Source: Halieaceae bacterium (GTDB lineage: Bacteria; Pseudomonadota; Gammaproteobacteria; Pseudomonadales; Halieaceae). From it: a stretch of DNA of 25,450 bases. The translations under genes were made by a program, and so were the position numbers. The notes below the pieces were generated by a model that had not been told where the DNA came from, did no database searches, and worked only from the letters and a program-made list of their open reading frames with translations. Positions within the stretch are counted from its first letter, which is position 1. Each line of letters starts with the position of its first letter. The stretch is taken from assembly GCA_018666295.1 (NCBI GenBank), contig JABIZW010000066.1, positions 1 to 25,450 of the forward strand, written 5' to 3'. Shown in pieces: positions 7,621-16,278 of this stretch.

Positions 7621-9195
7621 TCAAAGTTGCTGTCTCAAGACGGTCTTTAACACTTTTCCTGAGGCGTTCATGGGTAATACGTCCAAAAATATGACTTTCC
7701 TCGGGACTTTGTAATTGGCCATAGTATCGCGGCACCATGCGATCAGCGCGTCTTCGGAAATGCGGGTGCCGGGCTTGTTTACCACGAAGGCCGCACCCAC
7801 TTCGCCCATTCGCTCATCGCTCATTCCAACCACCGCTGCCTGAGCGATTGCACCATGATGCAGCAGTTGATTTTCGATCTCTGCGGGATAGCAGTTAAAC
7901 CCGCCTGAAATAAACATGTCTTTCAGACGGTCTGTAATTCGAATATTGCCAGATTCGTCGAGAGTGCCGATATCTCCGGTGTGAAGCCAGCCTTCGGGGT
8001 CGATCGTCTCGCGCGTCGCGCGTTCGTCATTGAAATAGCATTGCATGACGTTGAAGCCCCGGACAACAATCTCACCCGCCTCATGAGGTGCGGCCAGGGT
8101 GCCATCTGGACGCATGATGCCGACTTCAACGTCTGGAATCGCACGCCCCGACGTTTGAGCAATCACCTCTGCAGGGTCGCCTTGACGACACATCGTGACC
8201 AGTCCGCAGGTCTCGGAAAGGCCGTACGCGGTAATGACTGTGTCGATCCCCAGCGTTTCACGCATATCAATGATCAGTTGTGTTGGGATAATCGCAGCAC
8301 CCGTAGTGGCCTTTTTGAGTGAAGACAGGTCACTGTGTGCAAGATCGGCGTGCACCAGAATGCTCTGAAAGAGCGTCGGAGGCCCTGGCATGACCGTGAT
8401 CGCATGTGCTTTGATCGCATCGAGAACCTGCGGGACATCAAAGGTCGCCATGGGGTACACGGTTGCTCCCCGCAATAAAGCGGCCAACCAACCGGCCTTG
8501 TAGCCGAAACTGTGGAAAAACGGATTGATAATCAGGTAGCGATCGTCGCTTTCGATGCCGAGGATGGATGCGAATGTACTGAACGCCTTCAAGTTTTGGC
8601 CGTGTGTCGTCACAACCCCCTTTGCGCGTCCCGTGGTGCCTGAGGTGAACAAAATGTCAGAAACGGTATTTTCATTCACTCGACGTCGCAGCGCGTCTCG
8701 GCGCGCACAGATTTCAGGCGTCGCGACTGCGCCCTCTGATATCCAGGTTTGGATGTCGCCCGTGGATGCAGAACCGGGTGCTCGGAGAGTAACGATGTGG
8801 TCTAGCCCCGCTATGTTTTGAGCTGCCAAGTCGTCGGCGTAATCGGTCCCCAAAAAATGATCGACCACAAACGCTACTGAGGTTCCACTGTCATGGATGA
8901 TCTGACTGGCCTCGGTTGCTTTGTAGCGCGTGTTGACGGTGACAAGTGTGCCGCCCACGTATTGGATCGCCAGCGCTGCAATAATCCATTCGGCGCAGTT
9001 GGGCGCCCAAATGGCAGCTCTGCCTCCATACTCAAAGTCGCGTGTTGCGAGTGCTGATGCCAGCGCGCGAACACGGGTTGCGACATCGGCGAAGGAGAGC
9101 GTGTGGGCTCCGTCGACGATAAACACCCGATCGCCATAGACCTGAGCGGCATGCTCGACGAGCGCGGCCGTTGAGTTGGGGGTGCTGACTGACAA
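7621..9195 (-). CDS. fadD3: HIP-CoA ligase (FadD3)
   Basis: This adenylate-forming CoA ligase of 524 residues activates HIP, the C/D-ring propionate left by TesD, and so commits it to C/D-ring degradation. The P-loop FTSGTTGRAKG is at 183-193, the YGLSETCG motif and GWLHTGDIG hinge follow, and the catalytic lysine is Lys514 in NASGKVLK. The segments NTRYKATEA and NPFFHSFGYKAGWLA agree with my recollection of M. tuberculosis FadD3. The start is a TTG: the frame has a stop 24 bases upstream and no ATG or GTG nearby. This may make expression weak. It heads the leftward run and diverges from ipdA. Confidence 0.88.
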   Translation of the reverse strand: MSVSTPNSTAALVEHAAQVYGDRVFIVDGAHTLSFADVATRVRALASALATRDFEYGGRAAIWAPNCAEWIIAALAIQYVGGTLVTVNTRYKATEASQIIHDSGTSVAFVVDHFLGTDYADDLAAQNIAGLDHIVTLRAPGSASTGDIQTWISEGAVATPEICARRDALRRRVNENTVSDILFTSGTTGRAKGVVTTHGQNLKAFSTFASILGIESDDRYLIINPFFHSFGYKAGWLAALLRGATVYPMATFDVPQVLDAIKAHAITVMPGPPTLFQSILVHADLAHSDLSSLKKATTGAAIIPTQLIIDMRETLGIDTVITAYGLSETCGLVTMCRQGDPAEVIAQTSGRAIPDVEVGIMRPDGTLAAPHEAGEIVVRGFNVMQCYFNDERATRETIDPEGWLHTGDIGTLDESGNIRITDRLKDMFISGGFNCYPAEIENQLLHHGAIAQAAVVGMSDERMGEVGAAFVVNKPGTRISEDALIAWCRDTMANYKVPRKVIFLDVLPMNASGKVLKTVLRQQL

Positions 9196-9342
9196 AGTGA
9201 TACCCTTTTTAAAACGTCATTAGTCTTTTTATGCACGCTAAGTGGCTTCGCCCGAGTTGTCATAGTCTCTATGGGGGATGCTGGTGCAGAGGCCGACTTT
9301 GATACTGCTTTTAATCTAACTGGAATGATAGGAAATGCGCGC
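9196..9342. promoter_or_regulatory. Divergent promoter region fadD3 / ipdA
   Basis: These 147 bases separate the two divergent operons and must hold both promoters. Two similar direct repeats are visible: GTCATTAGTCTTTTTATG (9216-9233) and GTCATAGTCTCTATG (9259-9273), 43 bases apart (about four helical turns). They are candidate regulator sites. A frame running into ipdA begins at 9271, but its extra residues do not look like IpdA, so this stretch is treated as leader. I could not assign trustworthy -35/-10 boxes. Confidence 0.5.
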
Positions 9343-10215
9343 ATGAATAAGTGCGTCAGCGCCGCGGATGCGGTGTCTGTTATTGAGAGCGGTATGACCA
9401 TCGGTATTGGTGGTTGGGGCCCGCGGCGAAAACCCATGGCGCTGGTGCGCGAGCTTCTGCGGTCCGACGTCAGTGACCTGACGGTCGTGGCCTATGGTGG
9501 CGCGGATGTCGGATTGCTGTGTGCGGCTGGAAAAGTCCGAAAAGTGGTTTACGCGTTTGTCTCTTTGGACTTTATGCCCTTGGAGCCTGGGTTTCGAAAA
9601 GCGCGTGAGACGGGCAGTGTGGACGTTCGTGAAATCGACGAAGGCATGATGTTGCTCGGGTTGAGGGCCGCGGCTTGGGGGAGTCCCTATATTCCGACCC
9701 GGATTGGCTTGGGAACCGATGTGATTACACGCAACCCCGACTTACAGCTGGTGGACAGTCCCTATGACGACAAAGAGTGGGTGGCGATGCCTGCTTTAAA
9801 TCTGGACGTGTCGTTGCTGCATGCAACGCGCGGGGATGCCCGCGGCGTGTGTGAGATCGCCAGTCCTGACCATTACATGGATGACTGGTTCGCGCGCGCC
9901 GCGAATAAAACAGTGGTTTCCGTCGATGAGCTCGTCCCCTCGGACTATTTTCATGACGCTGACGTGGCGCGACGCGTCTACTGGGAGCGAAATCTGACGT
10001 CGCATATTGTTCACATTCCGGGTGGTGCACATCCGTCGTCTTCTGACCCGCTGTATGGCTACGATATGAAGCACTACAAAGAATATGCAGCCGCACTGGC
10101 TGAGGGCGGCTATGACGGGTGGTCGGAAGCTCATTTAGGTGACTCTGAGTCGAGTTATCAACGCAACGTCGGTGGCTTAGAGGCCATTCAGACCTTGCCA
10201 CTGCCGGTTTACTAG
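9343..10215 (+). CDS. ipdA: COCHEA-CoA hydrolase alpha subunit (IpdA)
   Basis: IpdA and IpdB form a CoA-transferase-fold enzyme that hydrolytically opens ring C of the steroid-derived cyclohexenone CoA ester. With the start at ATG 9343 (AGGA nine bases upstream) the product has 290 residues, like M. tuberculosis IpdA (about 292). It begins with the expected SGMTIGIGGWGPRRKPMAL. The VREIDEGM segment (95-102) is in the region that holds the catalytic glutamate of IpdA. A longer frame from 9271 adds 24 unlike residues and is not favoured. ipdB follows after 12 bases. An ordinary 3-oxoacid CoA-transferase is unlikely given the pair and the neighbours. Confidence 0.88.
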   Translation: MNKCVSAADAVSVIESGMTIGIGGWGPRRKPMALVRELLRSDVSDLTVVAYGGADVGLLCAAGKVRKVVYAFVSLDFMPLEPGFRKARETGSVDVREIDEGMMLLGLRAAAWGSPYIPTRIGLGTDVITRNPDLQLVDSPYDDKEWVAMPALNLDVSLLHATRGDARGVCEIASPDHYMDDWFARAANKTVVSVDELVPSDYFHDADVARRVYWERNLTSHIVHIPGGAHPSSSDPLYGYDMKHYKEYAAALAEGGYDGWSEAHLGDSESSYQRNVGGLEAIQTLPLPVY

Positions 10216-10227
10216 GAGAGCCTCACG

Positions 10228-11022
10228 ATGACATTTTCGCTCGCTGAGCTCATGGTCTGCGCCGCCAGTCGCAGTTTCGAAAACGAGGGGGAAGTCCTTG
10301 CCACGGGCATCGGCTTACTGCCGCGTCTGGCTGCAAGCCTTGCGATGCGCACCTCCAATCCCGACATGATGATGACAGACAGTCAGTCGTTCATGCTTTC
10401 CACTCCGAATCCGGTCAGCGGAATGGCCTCACACAGCGGTCAGGCGAATGAAAACTGGATGGGATTTGCGCGTATTTTCGATAATGTCTGGAGCGGCGCT
10501 CGCCACGCACTTGTGGGCCCCAGTCAAATTGATCGCTTCGGACAAACAAATATTGCTGCGCTGGGCGGCAGTTACGAGGCGCCGAAAGTGCAGCTGCTGG
10601 GTGTCAGGGGTTTTCCTGGTAACTCGATCAGTCACGCGAACTCTTTTTTTGTGCCCAAGCATTCGACACGTGTGTTCGTAACCGGCGAATGTGACGTGGT
10701 GTGCTCGATTGGCTATAACCCCGATCGCTTGCCGCGGGGTTATACATTTGACGACATTGATATTAGGCGTGTGATTACCGATTTATGCGTCATGGATTTT
10801 AACGGACCCAATAAACAGATGCGGGTTGTGAGTCTTCATCCCGGGGTGCCGCTCTCTGAGGTGCTGGAGAATACTGGGTTTGAGGTGGCGGTGGCCCCCA
10901 ATATGACTGAAACACCGGCACCATCGGCCGAGCAGTTGGCGCTCATTACTGAGCTTGATCCGTTGAACGTGCGGTCCAAGCAGCTCAAGGACAATCCCCC
11001 TGGTATGCGCAACCCGAATTAG
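10228..11022 (+). CDS. ipdB: COCHEA-CoA hydrolase beta subunit (IpdB)
   Basis: This is the partner of IpdA in C-ring opening, 264 residues against about 250 in mycobacteria. Segments typical of IpdB are VGPSQIDRFGQTNIAALG, GVRGFPGNSISHANSFF and VMDFNGP followed by VVSLHPGV. The SENG-type catalytic motif of true class I CoA-transferases is absent: the corresponding stretch reads MMMTDSQSF, as expected for the hydrolase subgroup. ATG 10228 has AGGAGAG upstream. It is followed after 11 bases by a crotonase-family gene. The product of the reaction, a methyl-dioxodecanedioyl-CoA, is the FadA6 substrate in the known pathway. Confidence 0.87.
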   Translation: MTFSLAELMVCAASRSFENEGEVLATGIGLLPRLAASLAMRTSNPDMMMTDSQSFMLSTPNPVSGMASHSGQANENWMGFARIFDNVWSGARHALVGPSQIDRFGQTNIAALGGSYEAPKVQLLGVRGFPGNSISHANSFFVPKHSTRVFVTGECDVVCSIGYNPDRLPRGYTFDDIDIRRVITDLCVMDFNGPNKQMRVVSLHPGVPLSEVLENTGFEVAVAPNMTETPAPSAEQLALITELDPLNVRSKQLKDNPPGMRNPN

Positions 11023-11033
11023 GAGTACTGGAT

Positions 11034-11906
11034 ATGACTGAGACCACAGAGCCATTGGAAGAGCGTGACATCGTGACCTACGAGGTGGTGGACGGTGTCG
11101 CCTGGGTGTCGATGAATCGATCCAAGTACAACAACGCGCAAAATGGTCAGATGACCTATGAGCTTGATGCGGCGTTTATGAAGGCAGTGGCTGACGATGA
11201 CGTCAAAGTGATCGTTTTGCGTGGAGAGGGAAAGCATTTTTCTGCGGGACACGATATAGGCACCCCGGGACGCGATGTTCATTTGAGTCAGGAGCGTGTA
11301 ACCAGTTGGTACGATCATGCGAACAAACCCGGTGGTGAGTTCCTGTATGTTCGAGAGGCTGAGGCGTATCTGGGTATGTGCCGTCGTTGGCGAGACATAC
11401 CCAAGCCGACGATTGCAGCCGTTCAAGGTGCGTGTATCGCAGGTGGTCTAATGCTCGCTTGGATTTGTGATCTGATTGTTGCGACCGATGACGCCTATTT
11501 TTCTGACCCCGTGGTTCGGATGGGGATTCCCGGTGTCGAATACTTTGCCCACCCGTACGAACTCAATCCCCGAATTGCAAAAGAATTTCTCTTTACCGGC
11601 AATAAAATGGGCGCGGAGCGCGCCTATCAGATGGGCATGGTCAATCAGATCAGTACACGTGACACCTTGCTGGATGACGTGACCGTACTGGCGAATAAGA
11701 TCGCTGCAATGCCGCGGTTGGGCCTCGCCTTAACAAAGCAAGCGATCAATAACGTTGAAGACCTGCAAGGGAAGCGTCAGGGCATGGAGGCCGCCTTTGC
11801 CTGGCACCACTTCGCGCACGCACACAATGACGTGGTATCGGGCGATAAGTTAGGTGGCTTCGACGCTAAAGCAATGGCCAAGGCGAACAAGTCACAGGAC
11901 AGTTGA
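11034..11906 (+). CDS. Crotonase-family enzyme, candidate D-ring hydrolase
   Basis: This 290-residue crotonase-fold protein keeps the oxyanion-hole segments KHFSAGHDIG (67-76) and GACIAGGLML (132-141). The two glutamates used by enoyl-CoA hydratase are replaced: Met140 and Val160 stand at those positions. It is therefore unlikely to be a standard hydratase and may be a hydrolase or retro-Claisen-type enzyme. In mycobacteria the crotonase EchA20 opens ring D just before IpdAB, and this gene lies directly after ipdAB. The sequence does not look like a close EchA20 orthologue to me, so the role is inferred from position. GGAG lies upstream of its ATG, and FadE31 starts four bases after its stop. 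Confidence 0.65.
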   Translation: MTETTEPLEERDIVTYEVVDGVAWVSMNRSKYNNAQNGQMTYELDAAFMKAVADDDVKVIVLRGEGKHFSAGHDIGTPGRDVHLSQERVTSWYDHANKPGGEFLYVREAEAYLGMCRRWRDIPKPTIAAVQGACIAGGLMLAWICDLIVATDDAYFSDPVVRMGIPGVEYFAHPYELNPRIAKEFLFTGNKMGAERAYQMGMVNQISTRDTLLDDVTVLANKIAAMPRLGLALTKQAINNVEDLQGKRQGMEAAFAWHHFAHAHNDVVSGDKLGGFDAKAMAKANKSQDS

Positions 11907-11910
11907 TTCA

Positions 11911-13077
11911 ATGGATTTAGTGTACACACAAGCGCAACAGACGTTTCGGGCAGAGGCCAGGAAATGGCTGACCGCCCACGTGCCAAGCGAGCGATTGCCT
12001 TCTTTTGACACTGCGGAAGGCTTCGAGGCGCACCGCCAGTGGGAGCGTACCCTTGCGAAAGGTAATTGGGGGATGGTCACTTGGCCGACTGAGTTTGGAG
12101 GACGGGGCTGTAATCTCATCGAGTGGCTGATTTTTGAGGAAGAATATTATCGAGCGGGTGCACCTCTGCGCGTTAATCAAAATGGCATTTTCTTGCTTGG
12201 GCCAACCTTAATGGAATACGGAACGCCCGAGCAAAAGGCGCGCTTCATTCCGGCCATGGCCAGTGGCGATGAAATTTGGGCGCAGGGTTGGTCTGAGCCC
12301 AATGCGGGTTCTGATATGGCAGCGATACGCTGTCGTGCAGACCGCGACGGTGATGAGTTCGTTATTAATGGCCAGAAAATTTGGTCAACGCGCGCCGTTT
12401 ACGCAGACTGGGTGTTCGGATTATTTCGAACCGATCCTGACTCGTCACGGCACCACGGCTTGTCGAAACTGTTAGTGCCGCTCAATTCTGAGGGCGTCAC
12501 GGTAAGACCCATTGAGCAGCTCAATGGACTACCTGGCTTTGCCGAGATTTTCTTTGACGACGTTCGCGTCCCCGCCTTCAATTTACTGGGCGGCGAAGGC
12601 GAGGGGTGGCGCATTGCCATGGCGACTGCGGGCTTTGAGCGAGGCTTGATGCTCAGAAGTCCCGCAAGATTTCAGCAGGCGTGTAAGCGATTGGTGCAGC
12701 TTTATCGGGAGAACGGCTCTGATGTGATCAATCCGCAGATCGAATCCGCCGTGGTGCGTTGCTACATGGACGCCGAAGCCTACGCGTTGTCGACGTATCA
12801 AACGGCGTCGAAGCTGTGCTCGGGCGGCACAATCGGCGCGGAGGCGAGTTGCAACAAAATATTTTGGTCTGAAATGGATCTCTTGATCCATGAGACGGCA
12901 ATGGACCTCCTCGGTGCTCGTGCCGAAATAGAGCCGCAAACTGCGGCTGAATTTGCAGAGCTTGGCGCGTGGCTTGACGGGTTTATGTTCGCGCAGTCGG
13001 GCCCAATCTACGCCGGCACGAACGAAATTCAACGCAATATTATTGCCGAGCGCGTGCTCGGTATGCCGCGAAAGTGA
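11911..13077 (+). CDS. fadE31: Acyl-CoA dehydrogenase, FadE31-like
   Basis: This flavoprotein of 388 residues shows the full acyl-CoA dehydrogenase order: N-terminal helices, WSEPNAGSDMAAIR (127-140), NGQKIWST (153-160), then IYAGTNEIQRNIIAERVLG near the end. The medium-chain position for the catalytic Glu (before GTNE) is Ala. The likely base is Glu243 in GFERG, the alternative helix-G location used by isovaleryl-CoA and many steroid dehydrogenases. The segment RSPARFQQACKRLVQLY resembles M. tuberculosis FadE31. The start ATG 11911 is preferred over an upstream in-frame ATG inside the crotonase gene. It probably forms a heteromer with the next gene product, acting late in C/D-ring degradation. 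Confidence 0.82.
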   Translation: MDLVYTQAQQTFRAEARKWLTAHVPSERLPSFDTAEGFEAHRQWERTLAKGNWGMVTWPTEFGGRGCNLIEWLIFEEEYYRAGAPLRVNQNGIFLLGPTLMEYGTPEQKARFIPAMASGDEIWAQGWSEPNAGSDMAAIRCRADRDGDEFVINGQKIWSTRAVYADWVFGLFRTDPDSSRHHGLSKLLVPLNSEGVTVRPIEQLNGLPGFAEIFFDDVRVPAFNLLGGEGEGWRIAMATAGFERGLMLRSPARFQQACKRLVQLYRENGSDVINPQIESAVVRCYMDAEAYALSTYQTASKLCSGGTIGAEASCNKIFWSEMDLLIHETAMDLLGARAEIEPQTAAEFAELGAWLDGFMFAQSGPIYAGTNEIQRNIIAERVLGMPRK

Positions 13078-13087
13078 GGGCAGAGGT

Positions 13088-14185
13088 ATGAACTTTACGT
13101 TCACCCAGGACCAGCTTGATTTTCAGGACGCCATCGCCAGCATGCTGCGCAGCGAGGTGACGGCTGATACGGTGCGCAGCCGGTGGGCGACGACGGCCGG
13201 TGTTGACGAGCGCTTCCTCTCGCAAGTCCATGAGCTAGGCCTTAACAGTATGCTGGTGCCTGAAGCGCTCGGTGGGCTGGGCCTGGGCGTTACTGATTTT
13301 ATTTTATTAGCCGAGGCCTGTGGCGAGGTCGCATTACCGGAGCCCATCGTGGAATCCGTGATGGTGAGTACGCCGCTGCTCGTGGATATTTTGGATCAAG
13401 GCCTGGGTAATGCCGATATTCAAAAAGTGGTGGATGGTGTGCTAGCCGGAGACCTGCGAGTCTCGCTCGGACACGCTATTAATCCCTGTATTAACTACGC
13501 AGACAGCGCTGACTGGTTTTTGGTTTCTGAAGGAGATGGGATCTATTTGGTTCCAAAAGAGGCGATCTCCTTTAAAGCAAGAAAAAGTGTCGATCCTTCT
13601 CGGCGGCTTTTTTCGGTGTCCTTTGATCCCCGTGACCACGTCCGAGTCGCGGACGGCGACGTTGGTGCGCGCTTGCAACGTTCAACGCTCAACCGCGGGG
13701 CGTTGGCAAATGCTGCGCAACTGGTCGGCTTATCAAGGGGGATGTTGGATCAGAGCGTTCGATACACCACGGACAGAGAACAGTTTGGCCGCGCCATTGG
13801 TGCGAATCAGGCGGTGAAGCACTTATTAGCCGATGTCGCTGTTCAAGTGGAATACGCAAAGCCGGTCGTTTATCGCGCTGCATACACGGTAGGCGTGTCA
13901 CCTAATCGTGCCGATTTCGCGGTATCACATGCGAAATCAGCGGCGGCGCGTGCCGCCTTAATGGCATCAAGGCACTGCACTCAGGTGCATGGCGCAATGG
14001 GCTACACGTGGGAGTGTGATTTACAGATCTGGACCAAGCGCGCTTGGGCCTTAGCGCGCGAGTGGGGTGACGAAGGCTTTCACAACAATCGAATTCATGA
14101 GTGGTTACTGCGCAAAGATGCGCTACTGGGGCCGGAGTTTACCTTCGGTCGTGGATCGATCACGGATCTTGAGAAAGCAGGCTAA
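13088..14185 (+). CDS. Acyl-CoA dehydrogenase partner subunit, FadE32-like
   Basis: This 365-residue acyl-CoA dehydrogenase homologue has a weakly conserved middle domain and a well-kept C-terminal domain (YTTDREQFGRAIGANQAVKH, then QVHGAMGYTWECDLQIW). It lacks the YxGT-type ending of its neighbour and seems to lack a catalytic base, as usual for the second subunit of alpha2-beta2 FadE enzymes in steroid pathways. ATG 13088 has AGAGG upstream, ten bases after the FadE31 gene; the longer frame from 12953 overlaps that gene and is rejected. In mycobacteria FadE31 pairs with FadE32 or FadE33. Which of the two this corresponds to cannot be settled by eye. Confidence 0.75.
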   Translation: MNFTFTQDQLDFQDAIASMLRSEVTADTVRSRWATTAGVDERFLSQVHELGLNSMLVPEALGGLGLGVTDFILLAEACGEVALPEPIVESVMVSTPLLVDILDQGLGNADIQKVVDGVLAGDLRVSLGHAINPCINYADSADWFLVSEGDGIYLVPKEAISFKARKSVDPSRRLFSVSFDPRDHVRVADGDVGARLQRSTLNRGALANAAQLVGLSRGMLDQSVRYTTDREQFGRAIGANQAVKHLLADVAVQVEYAKPVVYRAAYTVGVSPNRADFAVSHAKSAAARAALMASRHCTQVHGAMGYTWECDLQIWTKRAWALAREWGDEGFHNNRIHEWLLRKDALLGPEFTFGRGSITDLEKAG

Positions 14186-14218
14186 ACAAAAAATCGAAGT
14201 ATTAGAGCGGAGAACGGT

Positions 14219-15376
14219 ATGGGACAGCGAGCAGAGGCCTACATTGTAGATGCCATCAGAAGTCCGACAGGAAGGAGGCGCGGTTCATTGGCCTCTGTTC
14301 ACGGTGCGGACTTGGGCGCTTTTATTCTTAAAGCCTTGGTCGAGCGTCACGATATTCCAGATCATGAATACGATGACGTCGTCTTTGGTTGTTTGGACAC
14401 CATTGGGCCACTGGCAGGCGATATTGCACGGACGTGCTGGCTTGCTGCTGGGTTGAGTGATGTGGTTCCGGGTACGACGGTCGATCGTCAATGCGGGTCG
14501 TCCCAGCAAGCGGTGCATTTTGCGGCTCAGGCGGTCATGTCGGGCACCATGGACGTCGTGGTGGCTGGGGGGGTGCAAACCATGTCATCAATCCCCATTT
14601 CCTCAGCGATGGTCGCCGGTCAGGCTTACGGGTTTGATAATCCCTTCACGAGTAGCGAGGGTTGGGTTGCGCGATACGGAACGCAGTCGGTTTCACAGTT
14701 TAAGTCGGCTCAAATGATTGCAGACAAGTGGGAAATTTCTCGAGAGGAGATGGAGGCGTTCTCACTGGAGTCGCATCGCAGAGCGCGAGCTGCGACAGAC
14801 GCGGGCTATTTTGAGCGAGAAATAATGCCGTTTGAGGGACTCAGCGCCGACGAAACCATTCGTAACACCTCCATGGAGGCCATGGCAGGCCTCGAGCCGT
14901 TGGCACGAGGTGGCACCATAACAGCGGCGGTCTCCAGTCAAACATGCGATGGATCTTCAGCGGTCCTTGTGGTGTCTGAAGAGGCACTCAAGCGCTACAA
15001 CTTGACGCCACGGGCACGCATCGCGCACATGTCCGTTCGAGCCGACGACCCTATTTGGATGTTGACGGCGCCCATTCCTGCGACCGCGCACGCGATTAAA
15101 AAGTCGGGGCTGTCGCTTGCGGACATCGATATTGTAGAAATCAACGAGGCGTTTGCCTCGGTGCCCATGGCATGGCTCAAAGAGTTTGGATATGCCCATG
15201 ATCAGACCAACGTTAACGGTGGCGCGATTGCACTTGGGCACCCTTTAGGCTCAACCGGTACGAAACTGATGACGACGTTACTGCACGAAATGGAGCGTCG
15301 CGAGGTGCGCTACGGTCTTCAAACAATGTGCGAGGGCGGTGGCCAGGCGAATGTCACTATTCTTGAGCGCGTCTAG
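14219..15376 (+). CDS. fadA6: Steroid C/D-ring thiolase (FadA6)
   Basis: This 385-residue thiolase has nucleophile Cys92 in VDRQCGSSQQ, His341 in ALGHPLG, the NEAF motif and Cys371 in TMCEGGG. The stretches VDRQCGSSQQA, IPISSAM and LQTMCEGGGQANVTI agree with my recollection of M. tuberculosis FadA6. FadA6 thiolytically removes acetyl-CoA from the product of IpdAB, giving 4-methyl-5-oxo-octanedioyl-CoA. It lies between the FadE32-like gene (33 bases before) and the SDR gene. The start ATG 14219 is preceded by an AGCGGAGAA stretch. A second, different thiolase is at the end of the run. Confidence 0.88.
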   Translation: MGQRAEAYIVDAIRSPTGRRRGSLASVHGADLGAFILKALVERHDIPDHEYDDVVFGCLDTIGPLAGDIARTCWLAAGLSDVVPGTTVDRQCGSSQQAVHFAAQAVMSGTMDVVVAGGVQTMSSIPISSAMVAGQAYGFDNPFTSSEGWVARYGTQSVSQFKSAQMIADKWEISREEMEAFSLESHRRARAATDAGYFEREIMPFEGLSADETIRNTSMEAMAGLEPLARGGTITAAVSSQTCDGSSAVLVVSEEALKRYNLTPRARIAHMSVRADDPIWMLTAPIPATAHAIKKSGLSLADIDIVEINEAFASVPMAWLKEFGYAHDQTNVNGGAIALGHPLGSTGTKLMTTLLHEMERREVRYGLQTMCEGGGQANVTILERV

Positions 15377-15385
15377 GGGGCTGTG

Positions 15386-16270
15386 ATGGGAATTTGCGAT
15401 CAGCGAGTCGTCATTGTGACGGGGGCGGGTGGTGGCCTTGGTGCCGCCCATGCGCGAGTCTTAGCCGGCGAGGGCGCAGCGGTCTTAGTCAATGACATTA
15501 ACACCGACGCTGCGCGTGCCGTTGTTGATCAAATCACGGCAGCGGGCGGTCGCGCCATCGTTAATGAATCCGACATCACGAACTATGCAAGCAGCGGAGA
15601 GGCGGTCGCTCAAGCGATCGACGTTTTTGGTGATCTGACCGGGGTCGTCAATAACGCCGGGAACAACCGCGATCGAATGTTTGCCTCACTGTCTGAGGCG
15701 GACTGGGATCAGGTTATTTCGGTTCATTTGAAAGGGCATTTTTGCATCGCCTCGCATGCGGTTCAGTATTGGCGGCACCAATCAAAACTGGGTAATCCCG
15801 TGTCAGGCCGGCTGGTCAACACCACGTCGGGCGCCGGGCTTCAGGGCTCGGTCGGCCAATCAAATTATGCAGCGGCAAAGGCAGGCATTGCCGCGCTCAC
15901 CCTCAACCAAGCGGCTGAACTTGGAAGGTACGGTGTCACCGCGAACGCAATTTGTCCGGTGGCTCGGACGGGGATGACCACAGCCGTTGCTGCCATGGCA
16001 GAGCGCATGGCGGCTCCAGATGATGGGTCCTTTGACCATTTTGCACCTGAAAATGTTTCATCGGTGGTTGCGTGGCTGTGCTCTGAGGCATCGCATCATG
16101 TCACAGGTCAAGTGATTGAGGCTGAGGGGGGGCGTATCGCGATTGCTGACGGCTGGCGCAGTACTGTGGGGATCGACAAAGGGTCGCGCTGGTTACCAGC
16201 TGACGTCGGTCGCGCCTTGGAGGAATCTCTGGCGACTGCTGCTCCGGCTCAGCAGGTTTGGGGCACGTAG
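15386..16270 (+). CDS. Short-chain dehydrogenase with C-terminal extension
   Basis: This SDR of 294 residues is longer than the usual 250 or so. It has the cofactor motif TGAGGGLG (12-19), NNAG (89-92), and catalytic Ser148, Tyr161 and Lys165 (YAAAK). Asp37 after the second strand favours NAD(H). The start MGICDQRVVIVTGAG and the extended tail resemble the SDRs Rv3548c/Rv3549c of the mycobacterial KstR2 regulon, whose exact substrates I do not know. ATG 15386 is favoured over GTG 15383 by the spacing from AGGGGG. It probably oxidises or reduces a hydroxyacyl-CoA in C/D-ring degradation. Confidence 0.8.
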   Translation: MGICDQRVVIVTGAGGGLGAAHARVLAGEGAAVLVNDINTDAARAVVDQITAAGGRAIVNESDITNYASSGEAVAQAIDVFGDLTGVVNNAGNNRDRMFASLSEADWDQVISVHLKGHFCIASHAVQYWRHQSKLGNPVSGRLVNTTSGAGLQGSVGQSNYAAAKAGIAALTLNQAAELGRYGVTANAICPVARTGMTTAVAAMAERMAAPDDGSFDHFAPENVSSVVAWLCSEASHHVTGQVIEAEGGRIAIADGWRSTVGIDKGSRWLPADVGRALEESLATAAPAQQVWGT

Positions 16271-16278
16271 GGGCTATT

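Noticed and set aside
9343..11022. Ordinary acetate or 3-oxoacid CoA-transferase subunits
   Set aside because: The SENG-type catalytic motif is absent from the beta subunit, and both subunits match IpdA/IpdB segments beside other ipd genes.
12583..13104. 173-codon antisense frame across fadE31
   Set aside because: It mirrors a conserved coding region and has no recognisable protein features.
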